Shown: positions 42,256-51,883, counted from the stretch's first letter. The stretch: 64,000 nt of DNA from Tumidithrix helvetica (GCF_965232925.1 NZ_CBDDRA010000007.1:62001-126000), one strand, 5' to 3'. The notes: a model not told the origin generated them from the sequence alone. A program made the numbers and translations.

Positions 42256-43746
42256 CTAACGACGGGTATATCGATGCTTTACCCCACTAGGAAAATATTC
42301 AGGATCGCCAGTAGAAGCGAGAATAATATGAGGTGTTTGCTGGTTGAGTGGAACGTAATTCGCAAATTCGCTATTTAATCGCAATAATTGAGTTTGAATT
42401 GCCTTTGCGATCGCTTTTTCCTTTTCAGCACTAGCCTCAATACTCGGAGCCATCTCTACTACGATTTGTAAAAAAGGATTGCGATCGCGATCTTGTTTCA
42501 CCTGCAAAACAAACTTTCCAGTTACCCAATCTTCGATCGCAGGTTGCTCTAAGCCGACCGTGACATTCTCAGGATAAATATTCGCGCCGAAATAAGAGAC
42601 GGTAAAGTGCGATCGCCCAAACACATAGACAAAGGGCAAGGGACGCATACCGCGATCCTGTAGATGGAGTGCAGGATCGAATCCCCACTCAGCTAGAAAC
42701 CGTTGCATATCGGCATAGGGAATAACGCCGCCCTCATCGGCAATGTGATAGCGCAATAAGGGAATGCCATTATTCCCCGAAAATAACAAGGTGCCATCCA
42801 CAGTCTCAAAATAGCGATCGCGCGGATCGTACTGTACGAGGGTGGGCAAGCGCGATTCGCCAAACAGAGTACGAGCAGCATCGGGATGCTCGGCGAGGAA
42901 CCTGCGAATGCAGATACTTAAAGGCGTTTCGTTCCCTAACACGCCTGCATCGGCTGTACCGAACATAGAAGAGAAGTCATAGCAAGGATTAATCGCTCCG
43001 CTCCGTTCTCCCACTAAATTGCGCCATTCTTCGCTAAATACTTCCCCTGCAAGTACGAACTTGATCTGATACTTCTGCCATGCGATCCCTTGGGCAATCC
43101 CCGTGTCGATAATGTCTTTGAGAAAGGGTGGATAGCCGAGGAGTACGACCTGCTCGAAATAGTCGCCTAGCTCTTGGACGACGCGAAAGATTTCATCCTT
43201 GTGATTCCCGGGCGTCACGACGGTAATCGGATAGTTTTTACTCGCGAGATGACGACAACAGGCAGTGGTATACATACCTCCCACCCAATTCCCTAAGGTA
43301 AAGCAAATCACGGCAAGCGTACTTTTCCGATCCGCCGCGAAACTATCGTGAAAAATCTGCTCGAACCGCGTAGCAACCTGCAATTCATCGGTGACAAAGC
43401 GAGGGAAGAAGGAAGGTTTACCCGTGGAACCCGAAGAAACCGCTACCATATCACAGCGATCGAGGCTGCCACCATAGCACAGGCGATCGAGGGGATAACA
43501 TCTGAGATAGTTATCCTTTGTCATCAAGGGTAGGGTGCGAAATGACTCTAGATCTGTAATCTTACTGCGATCGATATGGTGGGCGGCTAAAAATTCTCGA
43601 TAGGCGGGAACTTCCGAAGCAGCAGCATGGAATAAATCCAGCACTGGTTTGGCAACTTCGTCAATGGACTGCAACAACTCGTCAAGGGGTGTGGTTAAAA
43701 AGGTTTGCAATCCAGCCAATGCCCTTTGAGATTTCGTCGTCACCAT
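42256..43746 (-). CDS. PaaK-like adenylate-forming enzyme (phenylacetate-CoA ligase family)
   Basis: A 496-residue AMP-binding enzyme of the PaaK branch. The nucleotide loop VAVSSGSTGKPSFFPR is at about 103-118; later motifs are GGMYTTACC, VLLGYPPFLKDII, MFGTADAGVLGNETPLS and LLRYHIADEGG. The C-terminal lid domain begins near residue 390 (GANIYPENVTVGLEQPAI). It probably activates a carboxylic acid, making an acyl-CoA or acyl-adenylate; the substrate is unknown. It starts 15 bp after the stop of a branched-chain-type binding lipoprotein gene, so the two are likely an operon. Confidence 0.85.
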   Translation of the reverse strand: MVTTKSQRALAGLQTFLTTPLDELLQSIDEVAKPVLDLFHAAASEVPAYREFLAAHHIDRSKITDLESFRTLPLMTKDNYLRCYPLDRLCYGGSLDRCDMVAVSSGSTGKPSFFPRFVTDELQVATRFEQIFHDSFAADRKSTLAVICFTLGNWVGGMYTTACCRHLASKNYPITVVTPGNHKDEIFRVVQELGDYFEQVVLLGYPPFLKDIIDTGIAQGIAWQKYQIKFVLAGEVFSEEWRNLVGERSGAINPCYDFSSMFGTADAGVLGNETPLSICIRRFLAEHPDAARTLFGESRLPTLVQYDPRDRYFETVDGTLLFSGNNGIPLLRYHIADEGGVIPYADMQRFLAEWGFDPALHLQDRGMRPLPFVYVFGRSHFTVSYFGANIYPENVTVGLEQPAIEDWVTGKFVLQVKQDRDRNPFLQIVVEMAPSIEASAEKEKAIAKAIQTQLLRLNSEFANYVPLNQQTPHIILASTGDPEYFPSGVKHRYTRR

Positions 43747-43761
43747 ACTTTCTCCTGTTTT

Positions 43762-44991
43762 CTACTCTGCTAAGAACACAAATTTGCCGCGATCGCCACT
43801 TTCCATTTTAATTTGCGCCACATAGAAACTTTTTTGAACGATCTCGCCTTCTGACGTAAAGCCAATTTCCCCTAACGGCGTGTTGTATTTGCCCGCAAGG
43901 ATTTGCTGGTTGAGCAACCTACGCAATTCGGGTAGCGGCATCTGTGCGATTTTATGGGTACGATTGAGTTCTTGTAAAGCTTCCACAAAAACCTGTATGG
44001 CGGTAAAGGCTTGGGCGCTAAATTGCGGCGGATCTTTTTTGTATTGGTTTTGATAGAGGGTACGAAAAGTACGGTTGATATCGCTTGCGAAACTAGGACT
44101 ATAGGCTTGGGCAATCAATAGGCGATCGCAAAGGGCTTTACAAACCGAGAAGATATTGGAAGTATTCAAGCCATTTCCACCGATAATCAGCCCTTTATAG
44201 CCCAGTTCGCGAATTTGCCGCACAAGGTTGCCCCCATCTGCCGCCAGTCCCGAAATAATTGCCAAATCGGGATTTAAATTAAGCGCATTACTTGCTTGCG
44301 TTTGAAAATCTGTATCGGTGGTTTGAAACTTCTGAACGGTGACCAATTCCAAACCATTTGCTTTCACCGCTTCCTGAAAAATCCCTGTTTCGGAAGTGGT
44401 GAAAGCGTCATTTTGGGCATAAAAAACTGCCACCCTACGAATCTGCGGATCGATCTTGAGGGCGGCTTTAACCGCAGTGGGAGCGACGACAGAAATCGGT
44501 GCAGAAACGCGGGCTATATATTCTCCAATCTGTGGAATTCCCTTGGCCGTATTCGAGGCTCCGATCGTAGGAACCTTGGCCCGTTCGGCGATCGGGTCAG
44601 CGCTAAAGGCTTGCTGCGATGACGAAGGTCCCACTATACCGACGACTTTCTCTTTGACAATCAGCGTCTGAAATGCATTGATCGCCCCTACCTCATCACC
44701 ACCGACATCTTGAAAAATTAGCTTTACAGGCATGCCATCGATGCCACCTTTACCGTTGAAGTAGGTGTCAGCTATCTTCGCGCCATTGACCGATTCCTGA
44801 CCGAGCAGAGCCATATTACTAGTTTGAGCAAAGGCAATACCAATGGGAACGCCCTGCTTGAAATCTGGAAGCGCATCAGAAGCAATCGGCTGGGATGAGT
44901 TTTGACCGCAAGCGGCGATCGCCACAACCATCAGGAAGGCAAGACAAAAATATTGAAAACGTCGGTAGGCTGAGATTACAAAGCGAGACAT
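43762..44991 (-). CDS. Branched-chain amino acid-type ABC substrate-binding lipoprotein (orphan)
   Basis: A 409-residue periplasmic binding protein of the LivJ/UrtA type (Peripla_BP_6 fold). Signal peptide with lipobox at Cys28 (AIAACGQN). Fold markers: PIGIAFAQTSNMALLGQES, VVGIVGPSSSQQAFS, VPTIGASNTAKG, RRVAVFYAQNDAFT and GLIIGGNGLNTSNIF. No permease or ATPase gene follows; instead a PaaK-like ligase does. It may feed a transporter encoded elsewhere or act as a sensor. Ligands in this family include amino acids, urea, amides and aromatic acids; the ligase neighbour makes an organic acid plausible (inference). Confidence 0.88.
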   Translation of the reverse strand: MSRFVISAYRRFQYFCLAFLMVVAIAACGQNSSQPIASDALPDFKQGVPIGIAFAQTSNMALLGQESVNGAKIADTYFNGKGGIDGMPVKLIFQDVGGDEVGAINAFQTLIVKEKVVGIVGPSSSQQAFSADPIAERAKVPTIGASNTAKGIPQIGEYIARVSAPISVVAPTAVKAALKIDPQIRRVAVFYAQNDAFTTSETGIFQEAVKANGLELVTVQKFQTTDTDFQTQASNALNLNPDLAIISGLAADGGNLVRQIRELGYKGLIIGGNGLNTSNIFSVCKALCDRLLIAQAYSPSFASDINRTFRTLYQNQYKKDPPQFSAQAFTAIQVFVEALQELNRTHKIAQMPLPELRRLLNQQILAGKYNTPLGEIGFTSEGEIVQKSFYVAQIKMESGDRGKFVFLAE

Positions 44992-45165
44992 CTTTTATGC
45001 ACTAGGTTATTTTCACCAAGCGTAAAAGATTATTTTAGGATGCTCTGGCTGCAAGGCTTTAAATTATAGCAGTTAGCATTCAGCGATTAGCGATTAGCTT
45101 TTTTGAAAGCCTTGCTACGCAAGGTAATTATCCACATGTAGATGTCCAAATTTACCTGACGGCTA

Positions 45166-45290
45166 CTATATAGCGATCCTAAATCACATATGATTTAGGA
45201 TCGCTATTAAAAGATTCTTNCCTCTGCATTGAGCGTAGGGGCAATTCATGAATTGCCCCTACGCTCAAATCATTTAGGACTGCTATATGA
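45166..45290. repeat. Nested palindromic element (MITE-like) containing an ambiguous base
   Basis: The outer ends CTATATAGCGATCCTAAAT (45166-45184) and 45272-45290 are inverted at 15 of 19 positions. Inside are a perfect 17-bp hairpin (45170-45186 with 45191-45207) and a perfect 40-nt palindrome (45229-45268, TTGAGCGTAGGGGCAATTCA and its complement). The base at 45220 is N, consistent with trouble reading through the hairpins. No ORF. Confidence 0.8.
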
Positions 45291-45330
45291 GATCGGAAAT
45301 TAACGATGCTTCAATATATGCTTCTAAGGC

Positions 45331-45379
45331 TTCGCGATGCTGTCGCAGTTTGCGAAGCAAACTGCGACAGCATCGCGAA
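45331..45379. repeat. Perfect 23-bp inverted repeat with 3-nt loop
   Basis: 45331-45353 (TTCGCGATGCTGTCGCAGTT then TGC) is exactly complementary to 45357-45379, loop GAA. It lies 46 bp past the stop of the antiporter gene on the minus strand and could act as its terminator or be a small mobile repeat. Part of the arm (CAGCATCGCGAA) recurs near 62185. The rest of 44992-45425 holds no gene. Confidence 0.8.
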
Positions 45380-45425
45380 CTAATTTTGCAATAGAAATTT
45401 GGAGGTCACGATAGAAGGCATAGCG

Positions 45426-47399
45426 TTATTTTAACTTTTTTAGAACCTCTCTTGCCATATTTAGATAGTCGCGATCGCGATTTAAATCGAGGGTCTTAGG
45501 TACTAAAGGTATCGCTTCGGGTTTAACTTCTATCGTGACTTCGTTATTCTCTAGTTCTGTCAATTGCTCGGGCTCAAGACTAGAAGGTTCGGAATTAGTC
45601 GGGAGAAGAACTCTAGGGGTATGCATTAGATAGATAATCCGATCGCCATTTTCCCAAGTAATATTTGCAGGGACGATTTGCAGGCGTTCCTTTCGTTCAA
45701 ACAAGAGAGGGAGTATGGTTCCAGTGTTAAATAGTTGGTTAAAGCGGCTGAGTTGTCGATCGAGTTCTTCTATTTCAAGCGTAACTTCACCGATGCGAAT
45801 TTCTCTTTGGCTGACATACTGGTTCCAAGTCTTGATCGGAACGCGGTTGCCAAATGCCTGCTGAATCTCGGAACCATTGACTTCCTTTTTATCCCCATCT
45901 TTCACATAGACAGCAAAAACCTTAGGCGGACGAAATTCTTCCACAACCAACTGCGAAATCACCAAATTGATATCGGTATTCACCGTCAAAGCCAAGAAAG
46001 TTCCGACCGAATCTAGCCCTGCCTCTGCCAAGGCTTTGGCATCGAAACCGTTACTGACAAAGGCAGGAATATTCTGGGCGATCGCCAATTTACAGGATTC
46101 GGCACTGGTATCGACCAGCGCTACCCGCTGTCCGTTATTTTGAAAGAGTCGCGCCACCAAAACTCCAATCGGGTTACTGCCAACAATCACCAATCCTGTA
46201 GTCTCCAGTTCGCTCAGTCGCAATAACTTGGCGATCCATTTTGCCGTTAAGCCTTGCAAAAACACGGTCATGGCGATCGTGAGAAACACCAGTGCTTTGA
46301 TCGAGTCTCCGCCATTAACGCCGCGATCGGTTAGCAAAATCGCAAATAAAGAAGCTACCGAAGCTGCCACAATCCCTCTAGGCGCGCACCAAGCCATGAA
46401 CGCTTTTTGCCGCCAACTAAAACTGCTATTCCAAGTGCAGACCAAAATATTCAGCGGTCGAACTACCAACATCATCAGCAACACCGTCTGTACGCCACCC
46501 CATCCCAGCGCAAATAAACTCGGAATCGAGAGATTAGCTGCCAACAGCACGAATAGAACGGATACGGTCAGTACGGTTAACTGACTTTTAAACTTTAACA
46601 ACAGCCTCTGATCGGGAATCGCAGAGGCTCGGACAACAATTCCTGCAAGTACCGCCGTTAACAGCCCCGATTCGCTTTGAATCATTTGCGCTAACCCAAA
46701 TAGCCCCAAGACAGCGGCAACTACGACCGAACTTTTGGTATCTTCGGCAAGAAACTGCGATCGCTTTAAAAACTGGCTCAGAAACCATCCCCCTGCTCCG
46801 CCGATCGCACCACCAATGCCAAGCCGCACCACCAAGCCTCGCACCACCTCTGAAGCATTGGCGTCAACATTCAGGACCACATCTAAGACCACCACGGCAA
46901 GCACAGCACCAAGGGCATCGATCAGCACCCCCTCACCCTCAAGAATCGTGGCGAGTCGTCGTTCGAGCCCCACCTCTTGTAAAATTGGGTTGATCACAGT
47001 TGGTCCCGTAACCACCACCAAAGCCGCATATAAAAACGCGATCGGCCAAGGAAATTCGCTCAACCAATGGGCGGCAACGCCACCCCCCACCAGGGTAATT
47101 AAAGCCCCCACCGTAACCAGATTGCGGAGACTTGCCGAGACCTTGCTCAGTTCTCGCAGTTGTAAATTTAGTCCCCCCTCAAATAAAATCAGCGCGACCG
47201 AGAGCGAGACAATGACTTCAAGCCCATCGCCCAGCAAGCGAGGATGAATGATATTTAAGCCATTCCCCCCCAAAGCCACGCCAAAAATCAGCAAAAATAC
47301 AATGCTTGGCACTCTAAAAAAGTTAGCCACCACCTGTGCTAAAACACCAGCCCCAATTGAGGTGATAATTAGCAATGTGAGAGCAAAAGACCCTTCCAT
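45426..47399 (-). CDS. CPA1-type cation:proton antiporter with TrkA_N domain
   Basis: 657 residues. The N-terminal ~390 form a Na+/H+ exchanger domain with about 12 helices (VPSIVFLLIFGVALGG, LFEGGLNLQLREL, GPTVINPILQEVGLE, EGEGVLIDALGA, WCAPRGIVAASVASL). The Asp in VLID is at the transport site. A TrkA_N Rossmann domain follows (VIVGSNPIGVLVARLFQNNG) and then a TrkA_C-like acidic tail (SSLEPEQLTELENNE). It likely exports Na+ or K+ in exchange for H+, gated by a nucleotide. Monocistronic. Confidence 0.9.
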   Translation of the reverse strand: MEGSFALTLLIITSIGAGVLAQVVANFFRVPSIVFLLIFGVALGGNGLNIIHPRLLGDGLEVIVSLSVALILFEGGLNLQLRELSKVSASLRNLVTVGALITLVGGGVAAHWLSEFPWPIAFLYAALVVVTGPTVINPILQEVGLERRLATILEGEGVLIDALGAVLAVVVLDVVLNVDANASEVVRGLVVRLGIGGAIGGAGGWFLSQFLKRSQFLAEDTKSSVVVAAVLGLFGLAQMIQSESGLLTAVLAGIVVRASAIPDQRLLLKFKSQLTVLTVSVLFVLLAANLSIPSLFALGWGGVQTVLLMMLVVRPLNILVCTWNSSFSWRQKAFMAWCAPRGIVAASVASLFAILLTDRGVNGGDSIKALVFLTIAMTVFLQGLTAKWIAKLLRLSELETTGLVIVGSNPIGVLVARLFQNNGQRVALVDTSAESCKLAIAQNIPAFVSNGFDAKALAEAGLDSVGTFLALTVNTDINLVISQLVVEEFRPPKVFAVYVKDGDKKEVNGSEIQQAFGNRVPIKTWNQYVSQREIRIGEVTLEIEELDRQLSRFNQLFNTGTILPLLFERKERLQIVPANITWENGDRIIYLMHTPRVLLPTNSEPSSLEPEQLTELENNEVTIEVKPEAIPLVPKTLDLNRDRDYLNMAREVLKKLK

Positions 47400-47674
47400 C
47401 AGTCTGTGCGTAGGTATTTGGTCATTAGGCTGAGGCAGTCAATCAATTCATTAAAAAAACAATTTTAGGGATGGTTGTTATGGCGAGACTAACTTAGACG
47501 GGCGAACTTGGTCGAGTTATGTAGCCTTAACATATCTGATTGCGATTCATTTTGCCAACTTTCTAAGGTTGCGCGCAGAAGTGGCGAAATCCTCAATTGA
47601 TTGTGAGATTTTAATGAACGCAAAGATTTCCGTCTATAATTCACAATATTTTTACAGTGAATTACGTAAAATCT

Positions 47675-48226
47675 ATGCATAAAAATTACTTTAGAATGAG
47701 CTTACTAGCGATCGCAGCGCTCGCGCTATCCACCGCTTGTACTCCTACAACTACGACCACCTCCACATCTAGTCCAACCACAGCATCTAGTCCAGCCACA
47801 GCATCCACTACCTCTGCAACTAAACCAGATGAAGTACCAAATCTTGCCAAGAAAGCGATCGAATCTGAGGGCAAGACTTACACCAAGTCCATAATGCGAG
47901 GACAACAAGCCGTTTTTCTTGAAAAAAATAAGTTTGCCAGTAGAGTAGATGAGATTGGGTTAGGTATTAAAGATTCTGAGCGCTATAAGTATGAGATCGC
48001 TGAGGTCAAACCCAAACAGGTCAAAATCACTGCAACTGCCAAAAAGCCCGATCTAAAAAGTTTTACAGCTTCGGTATTTGTGGTTGGAGAAGCTGCTAAC
48101 GAGGTGTCAATCGGCATTGTCTGTGAAACCGATCAGCCCTCTCAAACCCCACCTGAAGTTTCTCCTACCCCTAAATCAGCCACAGATGTACTGACTTGCC
48201 CTGCTGGCTCATCTGTAGCAAATTAG
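47675..48226 (+). CDS. Pilin-like G/H domain lipoprotein
   Basis: 183 residues from ATG 47675. The signal peptide ends in a lipobox (ALSTAC, Cys near residue 22), then a Thr/Ser/Ala/Pro-rich linker of about 35 residues, then a domain of the cyanobacterial type IV pilin-like G/H family: AKKAIESEGKTYTKSIMRGQ, QAVFLEKNKFASRVDEIG, ERYKYEIAEVKPKQVKI. The prepilin cleavage site and hydrophobic N-helix of true pilins are absent; it is a lipoprotein instead. The Pro/Ser-rich C-terminus ends with CPAGSSVAN. Probably a surface or periplasmic protein of unknown role. Confidence 0.72.
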   Translation: MHKNYFRMSLLAIAALALSTACTPTTTTTSTSSPTTASSPATASTTSATKPDEVPNLAKKAIESEGKTYTKSIMRGQQAVFLEKNKFASRVDEIGLGIKDSERYKYEIAEVKPKQVKITATAKKPDLKSFTASVFVVGEAANEVSIGIVCETDQPSQTPPEVSPTPKSATDVLTCPAGSSVAN

Positions 48227-48320
48227 GCTGATGACAATCGTCTAGGGTAGATTTTTTCGATTGCTCTATTTGCTATCCTAGCTACAGTCACATCTCATAA
48301 ATACCTCGCGCTAAACTTCC

Positions 48321-49553
48321 ATGACTCAGACACCACTCAAAACCAATGCTCAGCCCAACTCCCTTGCTAGCCGTCCCGATGCGCTAGGGCGATTTGGTGT
48401 TTTTGGTGGGAAATACGTACCAGAGACCCTCATGAGTGCGCTGAGCGAACTGGAAACAGCGGCGAAGTTTTACCAAAATGATGCGAGTTTTACACAAGAG
48501 CTAGATGGTTATTTGCGCGATTATGTGGGCAGGCCTAGCCCTTTATATTTTGCCGAACGGCTCACGGCTCACTATGGTACTGCCCAAATTTATCTGAAGC
48601 GTGAAGATTTAAACCATACTGGCGCTCATAAAATTAACAACGCCTTGGCGCAAGCATTATTGGCTTGCCGCATGGGTAAAAAACGCATTATTGCCGAAAC
48701 GGGCGCAGGTCAACATGGGGTTGCCACGGCTACGGTTTGCGCCAGATTTGGACTCGATTGCGTCATTTACATGGGCGTACAAGATATGGAGCGTCAAGCC
48801 TTGAACGTATTTCGGATGCGTTTGATGGGTGCTGAAGTTCGTCCTGTCTCGTCTGGCACAGCTACGCTTAAGGATGCCACCTCAGAAGCCATTCGCGACT
48901 GGGTGACGAATGTAGAAACAACCCACTATATCCTCGGTTCCGTAGCAGGCCCTCATCCCTATCCCATGCTGGTGCGCGATTTTCATGCCGTGATCGGTCG
49001 CGAAACTAGAAAGCAATGCCTAGAAAAATGGGGTGGATTGCCAGATATTCTACTTGCCTGCGTTGGCGGTGGTTCTAATGCCATGGGCTTGTTCCATGAG
49101 TTCGTAGATGAAAAGACAGTGCGCTTGATTGGAGTTGAAGCCGCAGGAGAGGGGGTAGATACCGAGAAACATGCTGCCACCTTGACCCACGGTAGAGTCG
49201 GAGTTTTGCATGGAGCCATGAGCTATTTACTCCAAGATAGCGACGGTCAAGTGCAAGAAGCCCATTCTATTAGTGCGGGCTTAGATTATCCAGGTGTTGG
49301 TCCAGAACATAGCTATCTCAAGGATGCTGGCAGAGCCGAGTACTATAGCGTCACCGATGCCGAAGCCTTAGCCGCTTTCCAACGTCTATCTCAGCTAGAA
49401 GGAATTATCCCTGCCCTAGAGACTGCCCATGCGATCGCTTATCTAGAAACGCTCTGCCCTCAACTCACTGCCGACAAGCGCATTGTGCTCAACTGCTCTG
49501 GACGCGGCGATAAGGATGTTAATACAGTGATTCAGCACTTAAAGTTGGAATAA
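48321..49553 (+). CDS. trpB: Tryptophan synthase beta subunit
   Basis: A 410-residue PLP enzyme joining indole and serine to give tryptophan. The PLP-binding Lys is in HTGAHKINNALAQ, the phosphate loop is GGGSNAMG, and FGVFGGKYVPETLMSAL is the N-terminal signature. Length matches the TrpB1 class that pairs with TrpA. No trpA adjoins, as usual for dispersed cyanobacterial trp genes. Start ATG 48321 (MTQTPLKT). Confidence 0.97.
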   Translation: MTQTPLKTNAQPNSLASRPDALGRFGVFGGKYVPETLMSALSELETAAKFYQNDASFTQELDGYLRDYVGRPSPLYFAERLTAHYGTAQIYLKREDLNHTGAHKINNALAQALLACRMGKKRIIAETGAGQHGVATATVCARFGLDCVIYMGVQDMERQALNVFRMRLMGAEVRPVSSGTATLKDATSEAIRDWVTNVETTHYILGSVAGPHPYPMLVRDFHAVIGRETRKQCLEKWGGLPDILLACVGGGSNAMGLFHEFVDEKTVRLIGVEAAGEGVDTEKHAATLTHGRVGVLHGAMSYLLQDSDGQVQEAHSISAGLDYPGVGPEHSYLKDAGRAEYYSVTDAEALAAFQRLSQLEGIIPALETAHAIAYLETLCPQLTADKRIVLNCSGRGDKDVNTVIQHLKLE

Positions 49554-49675
49554 ATCGGCATCAACGATCGAATGGAACATCTTCGTGAAATTGTGCGATC
49601 GGTTCTTTAATACCAATGCTGGCAAACTCTACATTCTCATCCTTGATAAATGGTAAGTAAAAAAATTAAGTTGAT

Positions 49676-51301
49676 ATGACCGAATTTTGGGAAACCCGAC
49701 TAACCGAGCAAGAAAGCTCTTTACTACAACCCTTTGTCACGAATACAGACAAGCCTGTTTTCTGTTTGCGCAACTTACCCGAAGTCGTCAAAGGAGCCTT
49801 ATTCTCGCGTTACAGTCGCACCGATAAAAGCTTGCGGCGGATCTTGCTAGATGAGTTTATTCATGCCGATGAGTCGAGCTTCGATCGCATTGTGGGTGGA
49901 ATTGGAGAAAAAAACAACGATCAATTGGTGGCGATTCAACAAGCAGAGGCTTTTTACGAACGCGTTCTCATAGGTTACGGTGATGACTCCGTTGCTGAAC
50001 TGGGCGGGGCACATATTGCCTGCGAAGGAATTAGTAATATTGCTGCCAAAGCGATCGAAGATAGCCGCTTAGGAATTTCTCCCTTAGAGAAATCGACGAG
50101 GTACGTTCCATTTAACCGCAAAGTGAACGATCGCTATCGCTATTATCGCGAACCATCGATTATGGCATCGCCCCATGCCGAGCGGTATGAAGCGACATTA
50201 GACCATTTATTTGATACCTACACTGCGCTGATCGATCCGTTGGTGGTTTGGGTGAAATCCTGTACGCCCAAGGATGAGGCGACTTCAGAGCGGGCTTACA
50301 ACAGTGCGACAAGGGCAAAAGCCTTAGATTTGTTGCGCGGATTACTCCCGATGGCGACATTGACAAACGTGGGTCTGTTTGGGAACGGACGTTCCTTTGA
50401 ATACCTACTCACAAAGATGTCTGCCTCGCCCCGTGCAGAGGTTCGCCAGCTTGGAAGCGCGATGCAGCAAGAGCTAGATTGCGTGATCCCCTCTTTTGTC
50501 AAACGCTCTAAAACGGAACGCGGCGCAAAGTATGCCCATTATTTATCCACAAATCGCCAACAGACTGCTCAACTCGCCCAAAAACTCCCCAAACAAACTG
50601 AGACGGCTGAATCCTCTACGGTTCAACTGGTGGAATACGATCCAGCGGCAGAGGTAAAGACCGTTGCTGCGATCCTCTATCCCCATACGGATTTGACCTT
50701 GGCGCAGATTAACGAATATGTAGCAAACCTGTCAGTGGCAGAACGAGTAGAAATCATTCAAGGCTATGTAGGCGATCGCAGTTCGCGGTTCCATCGTCCT
50801 GGGCGTGCCTTTGAGGAAACCTACTATACCTTCGACCTATTAGCCGATCTGGGTTCTTACCGCGATCTGCATCGCCATCGCGTGCTCACGCAAGAGCGTC
50901 AAGATTACACCGTTCGTCATGGCTATATCGTTCCCCCTGAGTTAGAGGAATCCCAGCTAGCAGAGCCCTATCGCAAAGCACTAGAGTATGCAGCCGAGAC
51001 AACGGAGTTAATTCGCGCAAGTTTGCCCGAAGCCGCACAGTATGTTGTGCCTTTAGCGTTTCGGGTGCGGTGGCGGATCAGATTAAATCTGCGCGAAGCC
51101 TACCACCTGATTGAGTTACGCAGTGCGCGGCAAGGGCATTCTACCTATCGAACTGTTGCTCAAGAGATGTATCGCCAAATTTTGGCTGTACATCCCACAT
51201 TGGTGGTAAATATGAGCTTTGTAGATCTGAATGACTACGATCTAGAGCGCTTAGCATCCGAGCAACGCCTTGATACAAAATTGGGGATTTTGCAGAGTTA
51301 A
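49676..51301 (+). CDS. Double-length ThyX-family protein (FAD-dependent thymidylate synthase-like)
   Basis: 541 residues, over twice the ~220 of normal ThyX. Both halves look ThyX-like: first half FSRYSRTDKSLRRILLDEF, YGDDSVAELGGAHIACEGIS and EKSTRYVPF; second half FHRPGRAFEETYYTFDLLAD, HRHRVLTQERQDYT and ELRSARQGHSTYR. The second half's RHRVLTQERQ corresponds to the RHRxxSxNExS flavin/dUMP motif with changes. The family is annotated as thymidylate synthase, but whether this long form makes dTMP is not evident from the motifs. Start ATG 49676; a hypothetical gene follows 63 bp later. Confidence 0.75.
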   Translation: MTEFWETRLTEQESSLLQPFVTNTDKPVFCLRNLPEVVKGALFSRYSRTDKSLRRILLDEFIHADESSFDRIVGGIGEKNNDQLVAIQQAEAFYERVLIGYGDDSVAELGGAHIACEGISNIAAKAIEDSRLGISPLEKSTRYVPFNRKVNDRYRYYREPSIMASPHAERYEATLDHLFDTYTALIDPLVVWVKSCTPKDEATSERAYNSATRAKALDLLRGLLPMATLTNVGLFGNGRSFEYLLTKMSASPRAEVRQLGSAMQQELDCVIPSFVKRSKTERGAKYAHYLSTNRQQTAQLAQKLPKQTETAESSTVQLVEYDPAAEVKTVAAILYPHTDLTLAQINEYVANLSVAERVEIIQGYVGDRSSRFHRPGRAFEETYYTFDLLADLGSYRDLHRHRVLTQERQDYTVRHGYIVPPELEESQLAEPYRKALEYAAETTELIRASLPEAAQYVVPLAFRVRWRIRLNLREAYHLIELRSARQGHSTYRTVAQEMYRQILAVHPTLVVNMSFVDLNDYDLERLASEQRLDTKLGILQS

Positions 51302-51364
51302 GATGGGACGTAAGCATATTGCTTGCGATCGCGGATTTGAGAAAAATAGGCAGGACAAAATCCC

Positions 51365-51883
51365 ATGCTTGACCTAGAAAAAATTGGACTTCTCGCACAG
51401 TCTTACGCTCCTCAAGAGCTGATTGCCGCACTGGTGTGGCAGCGTCAATTTAATGAGTTTGACGGACAGGAAGTGATTGCTGACCTAGCGAGTCATCCTA
51501 ACTTATGGCATAGCTTTTTGTTCTCCAAACCCATCTACGCGACGGATAAAAATGGTCTAAGCTTTCATGGCGTACTGGACACACTGTTGGCAATGGCAAA
51601 CTATCGCCCCATGCCCGAAACGAGTATGATTCATTTCATCCCTTACCCAGCGGACACGTTATATGTTTTGGCTGAAAACCAAGATACGATTGTGTCTCAG
51701 TTGCTAGACCTTGGGAAAAAATGGCGCGCCGATGCGGTGGATATTTGCGATGGGAGTCATGAAGATGCTGACAGGAAATTTCGTAACTACATATCGCTGC
51801 GATTGCAGGGAGCGCTATGGGGTGAAGATGTTAAACATGGCAAGGACAGGGATGCTGTGATTATTTCCTATTGGTGGGATTGA
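51365..51883 (+). CDS. Conserved hypothetical protein
   Basis: 172 residues, soluble, no signal peptide. Words such as QELIAALVWQRQFNEFDGQE, HPNLWHSFLFSKP and ADAVDICDGSHEDADRKFRN suggest a compact alpha/beta protein ending in a short aromatic tail (IISYWWD). No family recognised. It lies 63 bp after the ThyX-like gene and 62 bp before glgX on the same strand, so it may be co-transcribed with either. Confidence 0.65.
   Translation: MLDLEKIGLLAQSYAPQELIAALVWQRQFNEFDGQEVIADLASHPNLWHSFLFSKPIYATDKNGLSFHGVLDTLLAMANYRPMPETSMIHFIPYPADTLYVLAENQDTIVSQLLDLGKKWRADAVDICDGSHEDADRKFRNYISLRLQGALWGEDVKHGKDRDAVIISYWWD

Noticed and set aside
46735..47247. 170-codon plus-strand frame
   Set aside because: It is antisense to the antiporter gene and consists of low-complexity Thr/Ser/Pro/Arg repeats, as expected of a shadow frame.
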